Assembly: GCF_900143235.1 (NCBI RefSeq) | Contig: NZ_FRDF01000010.1 | Location: 1-64,000, forward strand | DNA length: 64,000 nucleotides | Origin: Erythrobacter sanguineus | Lineage (GTDB): Bacteria > Pseudomonadota > Alphaproteobacteria > Sphingomonadales > Sphingomonadaceae | Reading direction: 5' to 3' | Shown: positions 25,527-33,177 of the stretch, piece after piece | Numbering within the stretch: the first letter of the stretch is position 1 | Layout of the letters: every line of letters begins with the position of its first letter | Translations under genes and position numbers: made by a program | The notes under the pieces: generated by a model | Seen by the model: only the letters and a program-made list of their open reading frames with translations | Database searches by the model: none | Told to the model about the DNA's origin: nothing

Positions 25527-25805
25527 CTATTCGCTGGCGGATTCGGCAACCGCCGCCGCTTCGGCCGCGACATCGGCGGCGGCATTGGCGGCTTCTTCGG
25601 CGCTTGCGGCATCGCCTTCGGGCGCGTCTGCTTCGGTGGCTTCGGGGTCTTCGGCGGCGTCTTCGCTGATGGCCTCCAACGCCTCGTCAGCGGGCATTTC
25701 CACGGTATCAGCGGTTGCTTCGACCGAGGCATCATCGGAACTGCCGCAGGCGGCCAGCGTCAAGGCGGTGCCAACAAGGATGGTGAGGTTGGTGCAGGTT
25801 TTCAT
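25527..25805 (-). CDS. acidic Ala/Glu-rich small lipoprotein
   Basis: The 92-residue product has a lipobox LTLAAC (cysteine near residue 20). After it comes a strongly acidic, low-complexity tail made of Ala, Glu, Asp, Ser and Thr with almost no basic residues. GGAGAGAG precedes ATG 25805 by 4 bases. The tail is probably helical or disordered. The G/C-rich Ala codons make long false frames on the opposite strand. It is divergent from the beta-helix gene across 134 bases. No function can be assigned. Confidence 0.7.
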   Translation of the reverse strand: MKTCTNLTILVGTALTLAACGSSDDASVEATADTVEMPADEALEAISEDAAEDPEATEADAPEGDAASAEEAANAAADVAAEAAAVAESASE

Positions 25806-25939
25806 GAATCTCTCTCCTGGGATACCGGTGGATTCGCCCGGTCGGGGCCGGACAGCATCGCACAGGGGTTTAGCCAAGCCTTGGGACGAAGGCCAAGAGC
25901 CAAATGGTACCTTAACCGTTGCCTGCTATTATTTCATCC

Positions 25940-26890
25940 ATGAACCGCCTTTACACTCGCGCTGCAATCGCGCTTGCCGCCCTTTCCCTGCCGCTTGCTG
26001 CCGTGTTCGCCCAAGGCGGCGCGGGGGCTTTTACCGTGGTCGAAAGCGGGCGTAGCTATGCCAGCCTGCAGGCGGCGGTGGACGCGGTGGGCAATGGCCG
26101 CGAAACCATCCGCATCGCGCCCGGCACCTATCGCCAATGCGCAGTGCAGGACGAAGGCGTGATCATCTACGAAGCCGCTGATCCCGGCAGCGTCACGCTC
26201 GCTGGCCGCGCGTGCGAGGGCAAGGCGGCGCTGGTGCTGCGCGGCGCCGGGGCGGAGATTCGCGGCCTCACCTTCACCGACATCAGCGTGCCCGATGGCA
26301 ACGGCGCGGGCATCCGGCTGGAGGAAGGCAACCTCAATGTCGCCTATGCCCGGTTCGCAAACAGCGAGCAGGGCATCCTGACCGGAGCCGTGGAGGGCGC
26401 GCGCATCTACATCACCCGCTCGACCTTCACCGGCCTTGGCACCTGCGAGAACAGCGCGGGCTGCGCGCATTCGCTCTATATCGGCGATATCGCCTCGCTG
26501 ACCGTGCGCGAAAGCCGGTTCGAACGCGGCACGGGCGGGCATTACCTGAAAGCGCGTGCTGCCGAGGTCACGATCGAGGGCAACAGCTTCGACGATGCAA
26601 ACGGGCGCGGCACCAATTACATGATCGACCTGCCGGCAGGCTCACGCGGCCGGATCGCGGATAACTGGTTCGTGCAGGGGCGCGACAAGGAGAATTACTC
26701 CGCCTTGATCGCGCTGGGCGCGGAAGACCTGCTGCACCCCTCGGACGGCCTCAGGGTCGAAAACAACGAAGCCCGCTTCGTCCCCGGCCTGCAGCGCAAG
26801 ACCACCTTCCTCGCCGACTGGACGGGCGAGCGCGTGGTGATGCAGGGCAACAAGCTGGCGGCGGGAATCGCGCAGTACGAGGCGCGCTAG
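25940..26890 (+). CDS. exported right-handed parallel beta-helix protein
   Basis: A signal peptide (MNRLYTRAAIALAALSLPLAAVFAQ) leads to a pectin-lyase-like repeat region of about 280 residues. It begins with the usual entry YASLQAAVDAVGNGRETIRIAPGTYRQ and continues with regular turns (LVLRGAGAEIRGLTFTDI, RIYITRSTFTGL, LTVRESRFERG, VTIEGNSFDDANG). Four cysteines lie at the first and third turns. Such proteins bind or process polysaccharides, but no catalytic Asp/Arg pattern of a known lyase stands out. Its stop shares the CTAG at 26887-26890 with the convergent GNAT gene. Confidence 0.85.
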   Translation: MNRLYTRAAIALAALSLPLAAVFAQGGAGAFTVVESGRSYASLQAAVDAVGNGRETIRIAPGTYRQCAVQDEGVIIYEAADPGSVTLAGRACEGKAALVLRGAGAEIRGLTFTDISVPDGNGAGIRLEEGNLNVAYARFANSEQGILTGAVEGARIYITRSTFTGLGTCENSAGCAHSLYIGDIASLTVRESRFERGTGGHYLKARAAEVTIEGNSFDDANGRGTNYMIDLPAGSRGRIADNWFVQGRDKENYSALIALGAEDLLHPSDGLRVENNEARFVPGLQRKTTFLADWTGERVVMQGNKLAAGIAQYEAR

Positions 26891-27393
26891 GACGCGCGGA
26901 AGGCGGGCGCATAACGCACCTCGCCTTGCGGCATTTCGCCTTTGAGCACGAGGCACTGGAAATATTCCGGCGGCGGGCCGGGGTAGCGCAGTTGCGACTC
27001 GTGCCGAAAGCCGAAACGGGCGTAGTATTCGGGGCTGCCGAGCAGCACGATGCCGGCCGCTCCGCGCTGATGCAGCTCGGCGATACCATGCCTGATCAGC
27101 GCACTACCGATCCCTTGGCGGTGAAGTTCGGGCCAGACCGAGACCGGGCCGAGGCCGAACCACTCGCGCGTTCCGTCGCTGATCGTCACCCGCGAGAAGG
27201 CGATATGGCCAATGATTCGCGTCTCATCTTCCGCCACCAGTGACAGTGCAAGATCGCCATCGCGGCGTAGCGCATCGACGAGGTGCTGTTCGTCGCCATC
27301 GCTGAAGGGCATGTCCTTGAAGGCCGCCGCCGTCAGGCGATGGATGATCGCCTCGTCGCCGGGCTGTTCGTCACGAATGGTGATGGCTGTCAC
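26887..27393 (-). CDS. GNAT-family N-acetyltransferase
   Basis: The 168-residue protein shows the GNAT fold: an N-terminal strand TIRDEQPGDEAIIHRLTAAAF, then IIGHIAFSRVTI, and motif A VWPELHRQGIGSALIRHGIAEL with the acetyl-CoA-binding RQGIGSAL. It ends with LLGSPEYYARFGFR, as in the YhbS subgroup. The substrate is unknown. Its start overlaps the ribA stop by 4 bases (ATGA at 27390-27393), making it the last gene of an xthA-ribA-GNAT operon. Confidence 0.85.
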   Translation of the reverse strand: MTAITIRDEQPGDEAIIHRLTAAAFKDMPFSDGDEQHLVDALRRDGDLALSLVAEDETRIIGHIAFSRVTISDGTREWFGLGPVSVWPELHRQGIGSALIRHGIAELHQRGAAGIVLLGSPEYYARFGFRHESQLRYPGPPPEYFQCLVLKGEMPQGEVRYAPAFRAS

Positions 27394-28508
27394 AGCAGCA
27401 GGTGTCCTGAACGATCCCGCTTGGTCGCCAGATAGCGAGCGTTGTGCGGGTTTTCGGGCAGTTGATGCGGCACCCGTTCACTGACCGTGATCCCTGCGAC
27501 TTGTAATGCCGCGACCTTCGCCGGGTTATTGGTCAGCAGGCGGATGGTGGTCGCCCCCAGCAATTCCAGCATCCGCGCCGCCACCGGAAAATCGCGTGCC
27601 TCATCGGGCAGGCCGAGCCGTTGGTTGGCCTCGACCGTATCAAATCCCTGATCCTGCAAGCGGTAAGCGCGCAGCTTGTTGATCAGCCCGATCCCGCGCC
27701 CTTCCTGCCGCATATAGAGCAGCACGCCCCAGCCGCCCGAATCCCTGGCCTCATGGGCCATCGCGTGAAGCGCCGCGTCGAGTTGCGGGCCGCAATCGCA
27801 TTTGAGGCTGCCGAGGATGTCTCCGGTCAGGCATTCGGAATGGAGCCGCACCAAAGGCTGCCGGTCGCCCGACTGTTTGCCGATGATCAGCGCGACGTGC
27901 TCGCGCAGGTCGGCGGCTGATCGGAAGGCGACGATCTCGGCATCCTCGCTGGCGCTGACGGGCAGGCGTGCGCGGGTGACGATCCGCAGCGCGCCCGCGT
28001 GCGAATAGGCGGCGAGATCGGACACGGCGACCGGCACCGCCTCGCCCGCCCCCTCGGGATCGACCAGAAAGGCGGGCAGGATCCCGGCGATCCGCGCGAG
28101 TTCCAGCGCGGCGCTGGCCGCCGCCTCCCAATCGAGCGTCACCGCCTTGAACGGGCCTTTCAGGGGATTGCCCAGATCGAGCGCCGGATCGGCAATCGGC
28201 AGGGCATCACGCAGCGCGAAATCCTCCCCGCCCGCGATCAGCACCGGGGCGTGTGGCACCGCTGCATCGCGCTGATTGGCGAGTTTCAGCGTGGTCGCCC
28301 GCGCCGCTGAAATCAGCATGCGCCCGGCGCTTGCCCCGCTGGCAATGGCGGTTTCGACCGGCAGCAGGGTTGGCCCGCCGTCAAACGCCAGCGGCCAGCC
28401 GTGGCGCAGCGCGTCAACCGCCTGCGCGGCGCGTCGTTCAGGGGAAGGCGCCGCGTTCAGAGATCGAACTCCGTGATCAGCGGGACATGGTCGGACGGCT
28501 TCTCCCAC
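27390..28508 (-). CDS. ribA: GTP cyclohydrolase II with N-terminal extension (RibA)
   Basis: The C-terminal 200 residues are a GTP cyclohydrolase II: LVRLHSECLTGDILGSLKCDCGPQLDAA with the three zinc cysteines, MRQEGRGIGLINKLRAY with the catalytic Arg, and LLTNNPAKVAAL. The N-terminal 160 residues are a divergent domain seen in alphaproteobacterial homologues. It makes the first riboflavin intermediate from GTP. The start is unclear: no ATG/GTG/TTG lies at the expected N-terminus. GTG 28508 (GGAAG upstream) overlaps xthA by 52 bases, while CTG 28460 has GGAG at 8 bases. I list the GTG. Confidence 0.85.
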   Translation of the reverse strand: MGEAVRPCPADHGVRSLNAAPSPERRAAQAVDALRHGWPLAFDGGPTLLPVETAIASGASAGRMLISAARATTLKLANQRDAAVPHAPVLIAGGEDFALRDALPIADPALDLGNPLKGPFKAVTLDWEAAASAALELARIAGILPAFLVDPEGAGEAVPVAVSDLAAYSHAGALRIVTRARLPVSASEDAEIVAFRSAADLREHVALIIGKQSGDRQPLVRLHSECLTGDILGSLKCDCGPQLDAALHAMAHEARDSGGWGVLLYMRQEGRGIGLINKLRAYRLQDQGFDTVEANQRLGLPDEARDFPVAARMLELLGATTIRLLTNNPAKVAALQVAGITVSERVPHQLPENPHNARYLATKRDRSGHLLL

Positions 28509-29245
28509 GACCGCGCATCTTCCAGCACGCGGTGCGCGGCCGTCTGCCGCGCCAGATCGGGCGAGGCCCACATGTGATCGAGCCGCCGTCCCTTGTCGTT
28601 CTCCTGCCAGCCCGGATTGCGGTAGCTCCACCAGGAGTAATAGCGCGCCGGAGCGGGGATATGCTGGCGGCCCAGATCGACCCAGCCGTGGGCGTCCTGA
28701 AAGCGGCCAAGCGTCTCGACCTCGATCGGCGTGTGGCTGACGACCTTCAAGAGCTGCTTGTGGCTCCACACATCGCTTTCCAGCGGGGCGATATTGAAAT
28801 CGCCGACGATCAGCGTGGGGCGGTCGAGGCTGCCCGCCCACCTGGTCATCCGTTCGAGAAAATCGAGCTTTTGGCCGAACTTGGGGTTTACTTCACGGTC
28901 AGCCACATCGCCGCCTGCGGGGACATAGACGTTTTCGATCCAGACATCCTTGCCCAGCACCTCGACCCCGATGTGGCGCGCTTCGCCATTGGCCTGCCAG
29001 TCGTGGCGGGTGACTTCGCGGATGGGCAGGCGGCTGACGGTGGCGACGCCGTGATAGCCCTTCTGCCCGCTGACCGCCTGATGGGTGTAGCCGAGTGCTG
29101 CCAGCGCCTCGGCCGGGAACAGGTGGCTTTCGCACTTGATTTCCTGCAGGCACAGGATGTCGGGCGCGGCCTCGGTGAGCAGCTTTTCGATCAGGCCGAC
29201 GCGCAGGCGGGCCGAATTGATGTTCCAGGTGGCGACAGAGATCAT
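28457..29245 (-). CDS. xthA: exodeoxyribonuclease III
   Basis: This 262-residue member of the exonuclease-endonuclease-phosphatase family has WNINSAR with the first metal ligand, CLQEIKCES, the Tyr/Asp/Asn catalytic set in NVYVPAGG and VGDFNIAP, WWSYRNPGWQENDKGRRLDHMWAS and a final PSDHVPLI with the catalytic histidine. It cuts abasic sites and removes 3' blocks in base-excision repair. It is the first gene of the operon with ribA. Confidence 0.95.
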   Translation of the reverse strand: MISVATWNINSARLRVGLIEKLLTEAAPDILCLQEIKCESHLFPAEALAALGYTHQAVSGQKGYHGVATVSRLPIREVTRHDWQANGEARHIGVEVLGKDVWIENVYVPAGGDVADREVNPKFGQKLDFLERMTRWAGSLDRPTLIVGDFNIAPLESDVWSHKQLLKVVSHTPIEVETLGRFQDAHGWVDLGRQHIPAPARYYSWWSYRNPGWQENDKGRRLDHMWASPDLARQTAAHRVLEDARSWEKPSDHVPLITEFDL

Positions 29246-29372
29246 GGCCGGGGCTTAGGGGGGTATCCGCCCGTCCTCAAGTAGCGAAGCGATAGGACGC
29301 CAAGACTCCAGCTTTCACTTTATCGACGCATTGGGGCGCGATAGGGCGGGGCGACGCTTTCGGAGACTTCCC

Positions 29373-30788
29373 ATGACCCGCACCATCCTCGCAGCCCTGC
29401 TGCTCTCCAGTGCCGCCGTTCCGGCCTTCGCCGAGGACGCGCCTGTTGAACGCGCTGCCGCGCCGCGGGCGAAGAACATCATCCTGTTCATCGGCGATGG
29501 CATGGGCATTTCCACCATCACCGCCGCCCGCATCTACGAAGCGCAAAAGCGCGGGGAAACGGGCGAGGAAAACCAGCTCAGCTTTGAAAAGTTCGACAAC
29601 GTTGCGCTGGTCAAAACCTACAACACCAATGCGCAGGTGCCCGATAGCGCAGGCACGGCGACCGCGATGCATTCAGGCTTCAAGACCCGGATCGGCGTGC
29701 TGGGCATCGGGCCGGAGGCGGAAAAGGGTGTGTGCAAGGATGCGCTGGCCCACCCGCTGCCGCTGCTCGGCGAAGAGGTGAAACAGCGCGGGCTGGCATT
29801 GGGGATTGTCACCACCACCCGCCTGACCCACGCCACCCCGGCCAGCGTCATCACCCGCAGCGCCGACCGCGATTGGGAGGCCGACGCCGCGATCCCGGCC
29901 GACCAGCAGGGCCAAGGGTGCAAGGACATCGCGCTGCAATTTGCCGAAGCGGATTTCGACCTCGCGCTGGGCGGCGGAACAGCGGTGTTTTATGGCAAGG
30001 AGAAGGGCGGTCGGCGCAGCGATCCGGCGGCTGATCTGCCCGCCGTTTGGGCTGCGCGCAGCGGCGGGGTCGTGGTCAAGGATACCGCCGGGTTGCTGGC
30101 CGCGCCGATGGATAGGCCGGTGCTTGGGCTCTTCCACCCCAGCCACCTCACCTACATGGCCGATCGCAAGCCGGATTCGCCCGAGCCGACACTGACCGAC
30201 ATGACCGCGCAGGCGATTGTGCGGCTTCAGGCCGATCCCGATGGCTTCTACCTGATGGTCGAAGGCGGGCGGATCGATCATGCCCACCATGCCGGGCAGG
30301 CCGGCTATGCGCTGGAGGAAGCGGTCGAATTCGCCCGTGCGGTGCAATGGGCGGTTGACCATACCGACCCGGAAGACACGCTGATTCTTGTCACTGCCGA
30401 TCACAGCCACGTGTTCACGATTGCCGGCTACCCCCGGCGCGGGAATGATATTCTCGGGCTGGTGGTGCCGCCGATGGGGCGCGGCGAGGACGGGGGCGAT
30501 GGCAGCCCGGCCATGGCCAGCGACGGCAAGCCCTATACAACGCTTGGTTATGCCAACGGGCCGGGGGCGGTGCACTCGGGTGAAGATCACGGTGATGAAC
30601 ATGGCCGCCCGATCCCGCAAACCGGCATCGCCGTGCGTCAGCAGGCGACCGTGCCGTTGGGCAGCGAGACCCACGGCGGCGAGGATGTCGCGCTGTTCGC
30701 CACCGGCCCCGGCGCAAGCCGCGCGCGCGGGGTGATCGAGCAGAACGTGATCTACACGATCATCCGCAAAGCGCTGGGCTGGGAGTGA
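29373..30788 (+). CDS. phoA: alkaline phosphatase (PhoA family), exported
   Basis: A signal peptide (MTRTILAALLLSSAAVPAFA) precedes a PhoA-type enzyme of 471 residues. Visible are NIILFIGDGMG with the metal Asp at 42, the phosphoserine motif VPDSAGTATAM with S92, MVEGGRIDHAHHAGQ with zinc and magnesium ligands, LILVTADHSHVF and a distal HGGEDVALFATGP with the last zinc histidine. It hydrolyses phosphomonoesters in the periplasm. No clear Pho box was found directly upstream. A structured, terminator-ended region follows on the other strand. Confidence 0.95.
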   Translation: MTRTILAALLLSSAAVPAFAEDAPVERAAAPRAKNIILFIGDGMGISTITAARIYEAQKRGETGEENQLSFEKFDNVALVKTYNTNAQVPDSAGTATAMHSGFKTRIGVLGIGPEAEKGVCKDALAHPLPLLGEEVKQRGLALGIVTTTRLTHATPASVITRSADRDWEADAAIPADQQGQGCKDIALQFAEADFDLALGGGTAVFYGKEKGGRRSDPAADLPAVWAARSGGVVVKDTAGLLAAPMDRPVLGLFHPSHLTYMADRKPDSPEPTLTDMTAQAIVRLQADPDGFYLMVEGGRIDHAHHAGQAGYALEEAVEFARAVQWAVDHTDPEDTLILVTADHSHVFTIAGYPRRGNDILGLVVPPMGRGEDGGDGSPAMASDGKPYTTLGYANGPGAVHSGEDHGDEHGRPIPQTGIAVRQQATVPLGSETHGGEDVALFATGPGASRARGVIEQNVIYTIIRKALGWE

Positions 30789-30810
30789 CACGCCGAGCGT
30801 GAAGCCGCCA

Positions 30811-30857
30811 CAAAACAAAACCCCCGACCCGGGGGCGTTGGGTCGAGGGTTCCGTTT
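30811..30857. terminator. bidirectional intrinsic terminator between phoA and lolA
   Basis: CCCCCGACCCGGGGG (30821-30835) is a GC-rich hairpin with AAAACAAAA on its left, giving a U-rich tail on the minus strand. A longer fold pairs AACCCCCGACCC with GGGTCGAGGGTT (30840-30851) with one mismatch and is followed by CCGTTT on the plus strand, which would serve phoA. Confidence 0.65.
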
Positions 30858-30937
30858 GAGCGTTCGTCACGCTTGTACAAGGCCAGCCCTGAAGAAGGGT
30901 AGGCAACAGGGGGGAAACCACCCTTCGGCCTGCCTTG
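30811..30937 (-). ncRNA. candidate small RNA with intrinsic terminator
   Basis: The minus strand can fold into a long stem-loop: 30937-30927 pairs with 30888-30878 (11 bp, one or two bulges) and 30926-30920 pairs with 30900-30894 (7 bp perfect). It ends with CCCCCGGGTCGGGGG (30835-30821) followed by TTTTGTTTTG. No convincing reading frame covers it. The 5' end is set just downstream of a Fur-box-like stretch, so about 127 nt would be made. This is a prediction from structure alone. It could also be the structured 3' end of the lolA transcript. Confidence 0.5.
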
Positions 30938-30954
30938 TTGATAATGATTAGCTG
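30936..30954. promoter_or_regulatory. Fur-box-like sequence at the candidate small RNA promoter
   Basis: The stretch TTGTTGATAATGATTAGCT includes GATAATGAT, the 9-base half of the classical Fur box, in an AT-rich island inside GC-rich DNA. It is positioned across the expected -10 of the minus-strand transcript. One half-site matches well; the second is poor. Confidence 0.4.
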
Positions 30955-31026
30955 TTTGAGTCTTTCACGGACATGAACGGCAACGAAATTCTGTCGCTTT
31001 CCTACAACCACTCATGGCTCAGCCGT

Positions 31027-31698
31027 TCACCCCGGGCGGCGGGACGCACGGCGCGGATCGCGGAAGGTGAAGGTGCTGTCCGGCACGCTTACGCCATAGC
31101 GCTGATTCGTCAGCTGCACCCGCGTACGGTGGTTTTGCGCATCAAGTGCGACCCAGTGCGTGAGCTGCCAACCGCCGGGAGCCGAGGCGTTGCGTACGAA
31201 GATCAGATTGATCATCCCGAATTCGGGCTTCTTGGGATCGCGCACCTCGACACTGATGACATCGGCATTGCCGGTCGGGATCAGCTTGCCAAAGCGTTTG
31301 ACGTCGCGCTCGGGATCGAACAGCGCGCCCAATGGCGAGTTCTTGATCGGCCAGCGTTCAACCTGGCTTACCTCGTAATCGACAACATAGAGCGACTTGC
31401 CGTTGGAGATGACGAGGAAGTCCGAATCCTTGCCATAATCGAAGCGGATCTTGCCCGGGCGCTTCAAGGTCATCACCCCGGCCATGACATTGCCCTGCCG
31501 GTCGGTCTGGGTGAAATCGGCGCGCATGGTCGAAATCGTGCGCAGGGCGTTCACCACCGCATCGAGTTCGCTGGCAGATTGCGCCGCCAAGGGGGCGGGG
31601 GCAAGCGCCGCGGGCAAAGCGGGAGCCAGGCCCAGCGCCATTGTTCCGGCGCCGAGGCCGAGCAGCAAGGTACGGGCAGAGATGCGGGGTCTGATCAT
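31027..31698 (-). CDS. lolA: outer-membrane lipoprotein carrier LolA
   Basis: This 223-residue exported protein has a signal peptide (MIRPRISARTLLLGLGAGTMALG, cleavage near APLAAQ) and a LolA-type half-barrel: LRTISTMRADFTQTDRQGNVMAGVMTLKRPGKIRFDY, then LVISNGKSLYVVDYEVSQVERWPI. LolA receives lipoproteins from LolCDE and delivers them across the periplasm to the outer membrane. The start at ATG 31698 gives the signal peptide; longer frames upstream lack coding character. rpmG lies 79 bases upstream on the same strand. Confidence 0.88.
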   Translation of the reverse strand: MIRPRISARTLLLGLGAGTMALGLAPALPAALAPAPLAAQSASELDAVVNALRTISTMRADFTQTDRQGNVMAGVMTLKRPGKIRFDYGKDSDFLVISNGKSLYVVDYEVSQVERWPIKNSPLGALFDPERDVKRFGKLIPTGNADVISVEVRDPKKPEFGMINLIFVRNASAPGGWQLTHWVALDAQNHRTRVQLTNQRYGVSVPDSTFTFRDPRRASRRPG

Positions 31699-31743
31699 GC
31701 CAAGGCGCCTAAGGCTGCTGGCTTGAACTGTCGATGAATTATC

Positions 31744-31767
31744 GCGCCCCGCGATGCTGCGGGGCGC
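31744..31767. terminator. hairpin after rpmG
   Basis: GCGCCCCGC (31744-31752) and GCGGGGCGC (31759-31767) form a perfect 9-bp stem with loop GATGCT. On the minus strand it lies 10 bases after the rpmG stop and is followed by GATAATT rather than a T-run. Confidence 0.5.
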
Positions 31768-31777
31768 AGGCCAGATC

Positions 31778-31945
31778 TTACTTGATCTTGGCTTCCTTGA
31801 ACTCGACATGCTTGCGCGCAACCGGATCATACTTCCGGAAGCTCATCTTCTCGGTGATGTTGCGCGGGTTCTTCTTGGTTACGTAGAAGAAGCCGGTGCC
31901 TTCGCTCGATACGAGGCGGATCTTCACGGTGGTGGGCTTCGCCAT
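31778..31945 (-). CDS. rpmG: 50S ribosomal protein L33
   Basis: The 55-residue product begins [20 protein letters not shown] and has [31 protein letters not shown], the standard alphaproteobacterial L33. It lacks the CxxC zinc motif, so it is the zinc-independent form. It binds 23S rRNA near the E site. It is too short for most frame lists. A GC-rich hairpin follows the stop. Confidence 0.97.
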   Translation of the reverse strand: MAKPTTVKIRLVSSEGTGFFYVTKKNPRNITEKMSFRKYDPVARKHVEFKEAKIK

Positions 31946-32084
31946 GGCGGATTCCTGTCAAATGGATCAGCCCGCAAGAATGCTGCACGCGAGCGTCAAA
32001 AAGCAAACGCGGCGCACCCGGAAGGCCCGGCACACCGCTCACGCTGGCGCCATTCGCCGAATCGCGGGGAAAAGTCAAGGACGC

Positions 32085-32525
32085 TCACCAGTCCGAGGCG
32101 CGCGGCTTGCCGCGGTTGGCCTTGACCGCGCCGCGCACTTTCTTGACCTTCAGCCGCGCGGTCTTGCCCACCCGGTTGACCCGCGTTTTCGCCCGCTTCT
32201 TGGGCTCACGCTGCGCCTCTTCGAGCAGATCGGAGAGCTTGGAACGGGCGTCCTGACGGTTGGCATCCTGCGTCCGGTGCGCCTTGGAGGTGATGATCAG
32301 ATCGCCATTGCCCGCCAGCTTCGATCCCGCCAGCGCCCGCAACCGCGCGAATACCGGCGGCGGCAGGCGCAACGCGTAGATATTGACGCGCAGTTCGACT
32401 TCGGTGGCGACCTTGTTGGCGTTCTGCCCGCCGGGGCCGGATCCGGCGAGGAAGCTTTCCTGCGCCAGCCTGAGCGCGCGCGCGGTCAGCGGTTCAGCTG
32501 CTCCCTGATCGGTATCCTCATCCAT
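32085..32525 (-). CDS. arfB: alternative ribosome-rescue factor / peptidyl-tRNA hydrolase ArfB
   Basis: The 146-residue protein has the release-factor domain with GSGPGGQNANK (GGQ at 32-34). A basic C-terminal tail (KKRAKTRVNRVGKTARLKVKKVRG) follows, which in ArfB/YaeJ enters the empty mRNA channel of stalled ribosomes. It frees stalled ribosomes by hydrolysing peptidyl-tRNA. It lacks the stop-codon-recognition domain of RF1/RF2. It overlaps the upstream RluA gene by 8 bases. Confidence 0.92.
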   Translation of the reverse strand: MDEDTDQGAAEPLTARALRLAQESFLAGSGPGGQNANKVATEVELRVNIYALRLPPPVFARLRALAGSKLAGNGDLIITSKAHRTQDANRQDARSKLSDLLEEAQREPKKRAKTRVNRVGKTARLKVKKVRGAVKANRGKPRASDW

Positions 32526-33177
32526 CCTGCGCCCCCAGCGCACGGAAATCGGCGGGAAGGGGGGATCGCGCTTCGATCGGGGTCTTGCCGGGGCGGGTCA
32601 CGGTCAGGCTTTCGGCGTGGAGCATGGTTCGGCCTGCGCCCTTCACGCTCCCGGCGCCATAGACCGGATCGCCCAGCAGCGGGGCGCCCAGACCTTTCAG
32701 CGCATGCACCCGCAGCTGGTGGGTGCGGCCGGTTTCCGGGCGGAAGCGGATCAGGCTGTTGGCGCCAAGCTCGCTCACCAGTTCCCAGTGCGAAACCGCC
32801 GCCTTGCCCTTCTTTGCGGGGATCATCCGCCAGCCTTTTTCGACCGAGCTGATCTTGGCCAGCGCGAGTTCGATCGTGCCCGATGTCCCCGGCGGACGGC
32901 CTGCGAGGATGGCGAGATAGGTCTTGCCCACCAGCCGTTCCTCGAACGACTTGTTGAACCGCGCCAGCGCCTTGGGATTGCGCGCCAGCAGCAGGCAGCC
33001 CGAGGTATCGGTGTCGAGCCGGTGGACCGCGACCGGGCGGCGCTGAAAACCGAGCTTCAGGCTGTCGAGATGATCGTCCAGACACGCCCCGCCCTTGCGC
33101 GGGCGATCGACCGGCAGGCCCGCAGGCTTGTCGATCACCAGCGCCTCGCCGTCTTCATAAAGGATCGCAAGCTTCAT
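32518..33177 (-). CDS. RluA-family pseudouridine synthase
   Basis: This 219-residue enzyme starts with LAILYEDGEALVIDKPAGLPVDRP and carries the catalytic Asp 55 in HRLDTDTSG (52-60). It continues with KTYLAILAGRP and RPETGRTHQLRVHALKGLGAPLLGDPVYG. It lacks an S4 domain and is short, like RluA/TruC types. It isomerises uridine in rRNA or tRNA; the target cannot be chosen by eye. It overlaps the pabBC stop (ATGA) and arfB, forming a three-gene operon. Confidence 0.92.
   Translation of the reverse strand: MKLAILYEDGEALVIDKPAGLPVDRPRKGGACLDDHLDSLKLGFQRRPVAVHRLDTDTSGCLLLARNPKALARFNKSFEERLVGKTYLAILAGRPPGTSGTIELALAKISSVEKGWRMIPAKKGKAAVSHWELVSELGANSLIRFRPETGRTHQLRVHALKGLGAPLLGDPVYGAGSVKGAGRTMLHAESLTVTRPGKTPIEARSPLPADFRALGAQDG

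Noticed and set aside
30811-30937. 6S RNA (ssrS) as identity of the structured transcript
   Set aside because: The length is somewhat short and I see no clear central open bubble in a long double-stranded rod; a covariance-model search would decide.
30760-31011. 83-codon frame on the minus strand over the candidate small RNA
   Set aside because: No RBS, no domain, and it runs through the terminator hairpin; the RNA structure explains the stretch better.
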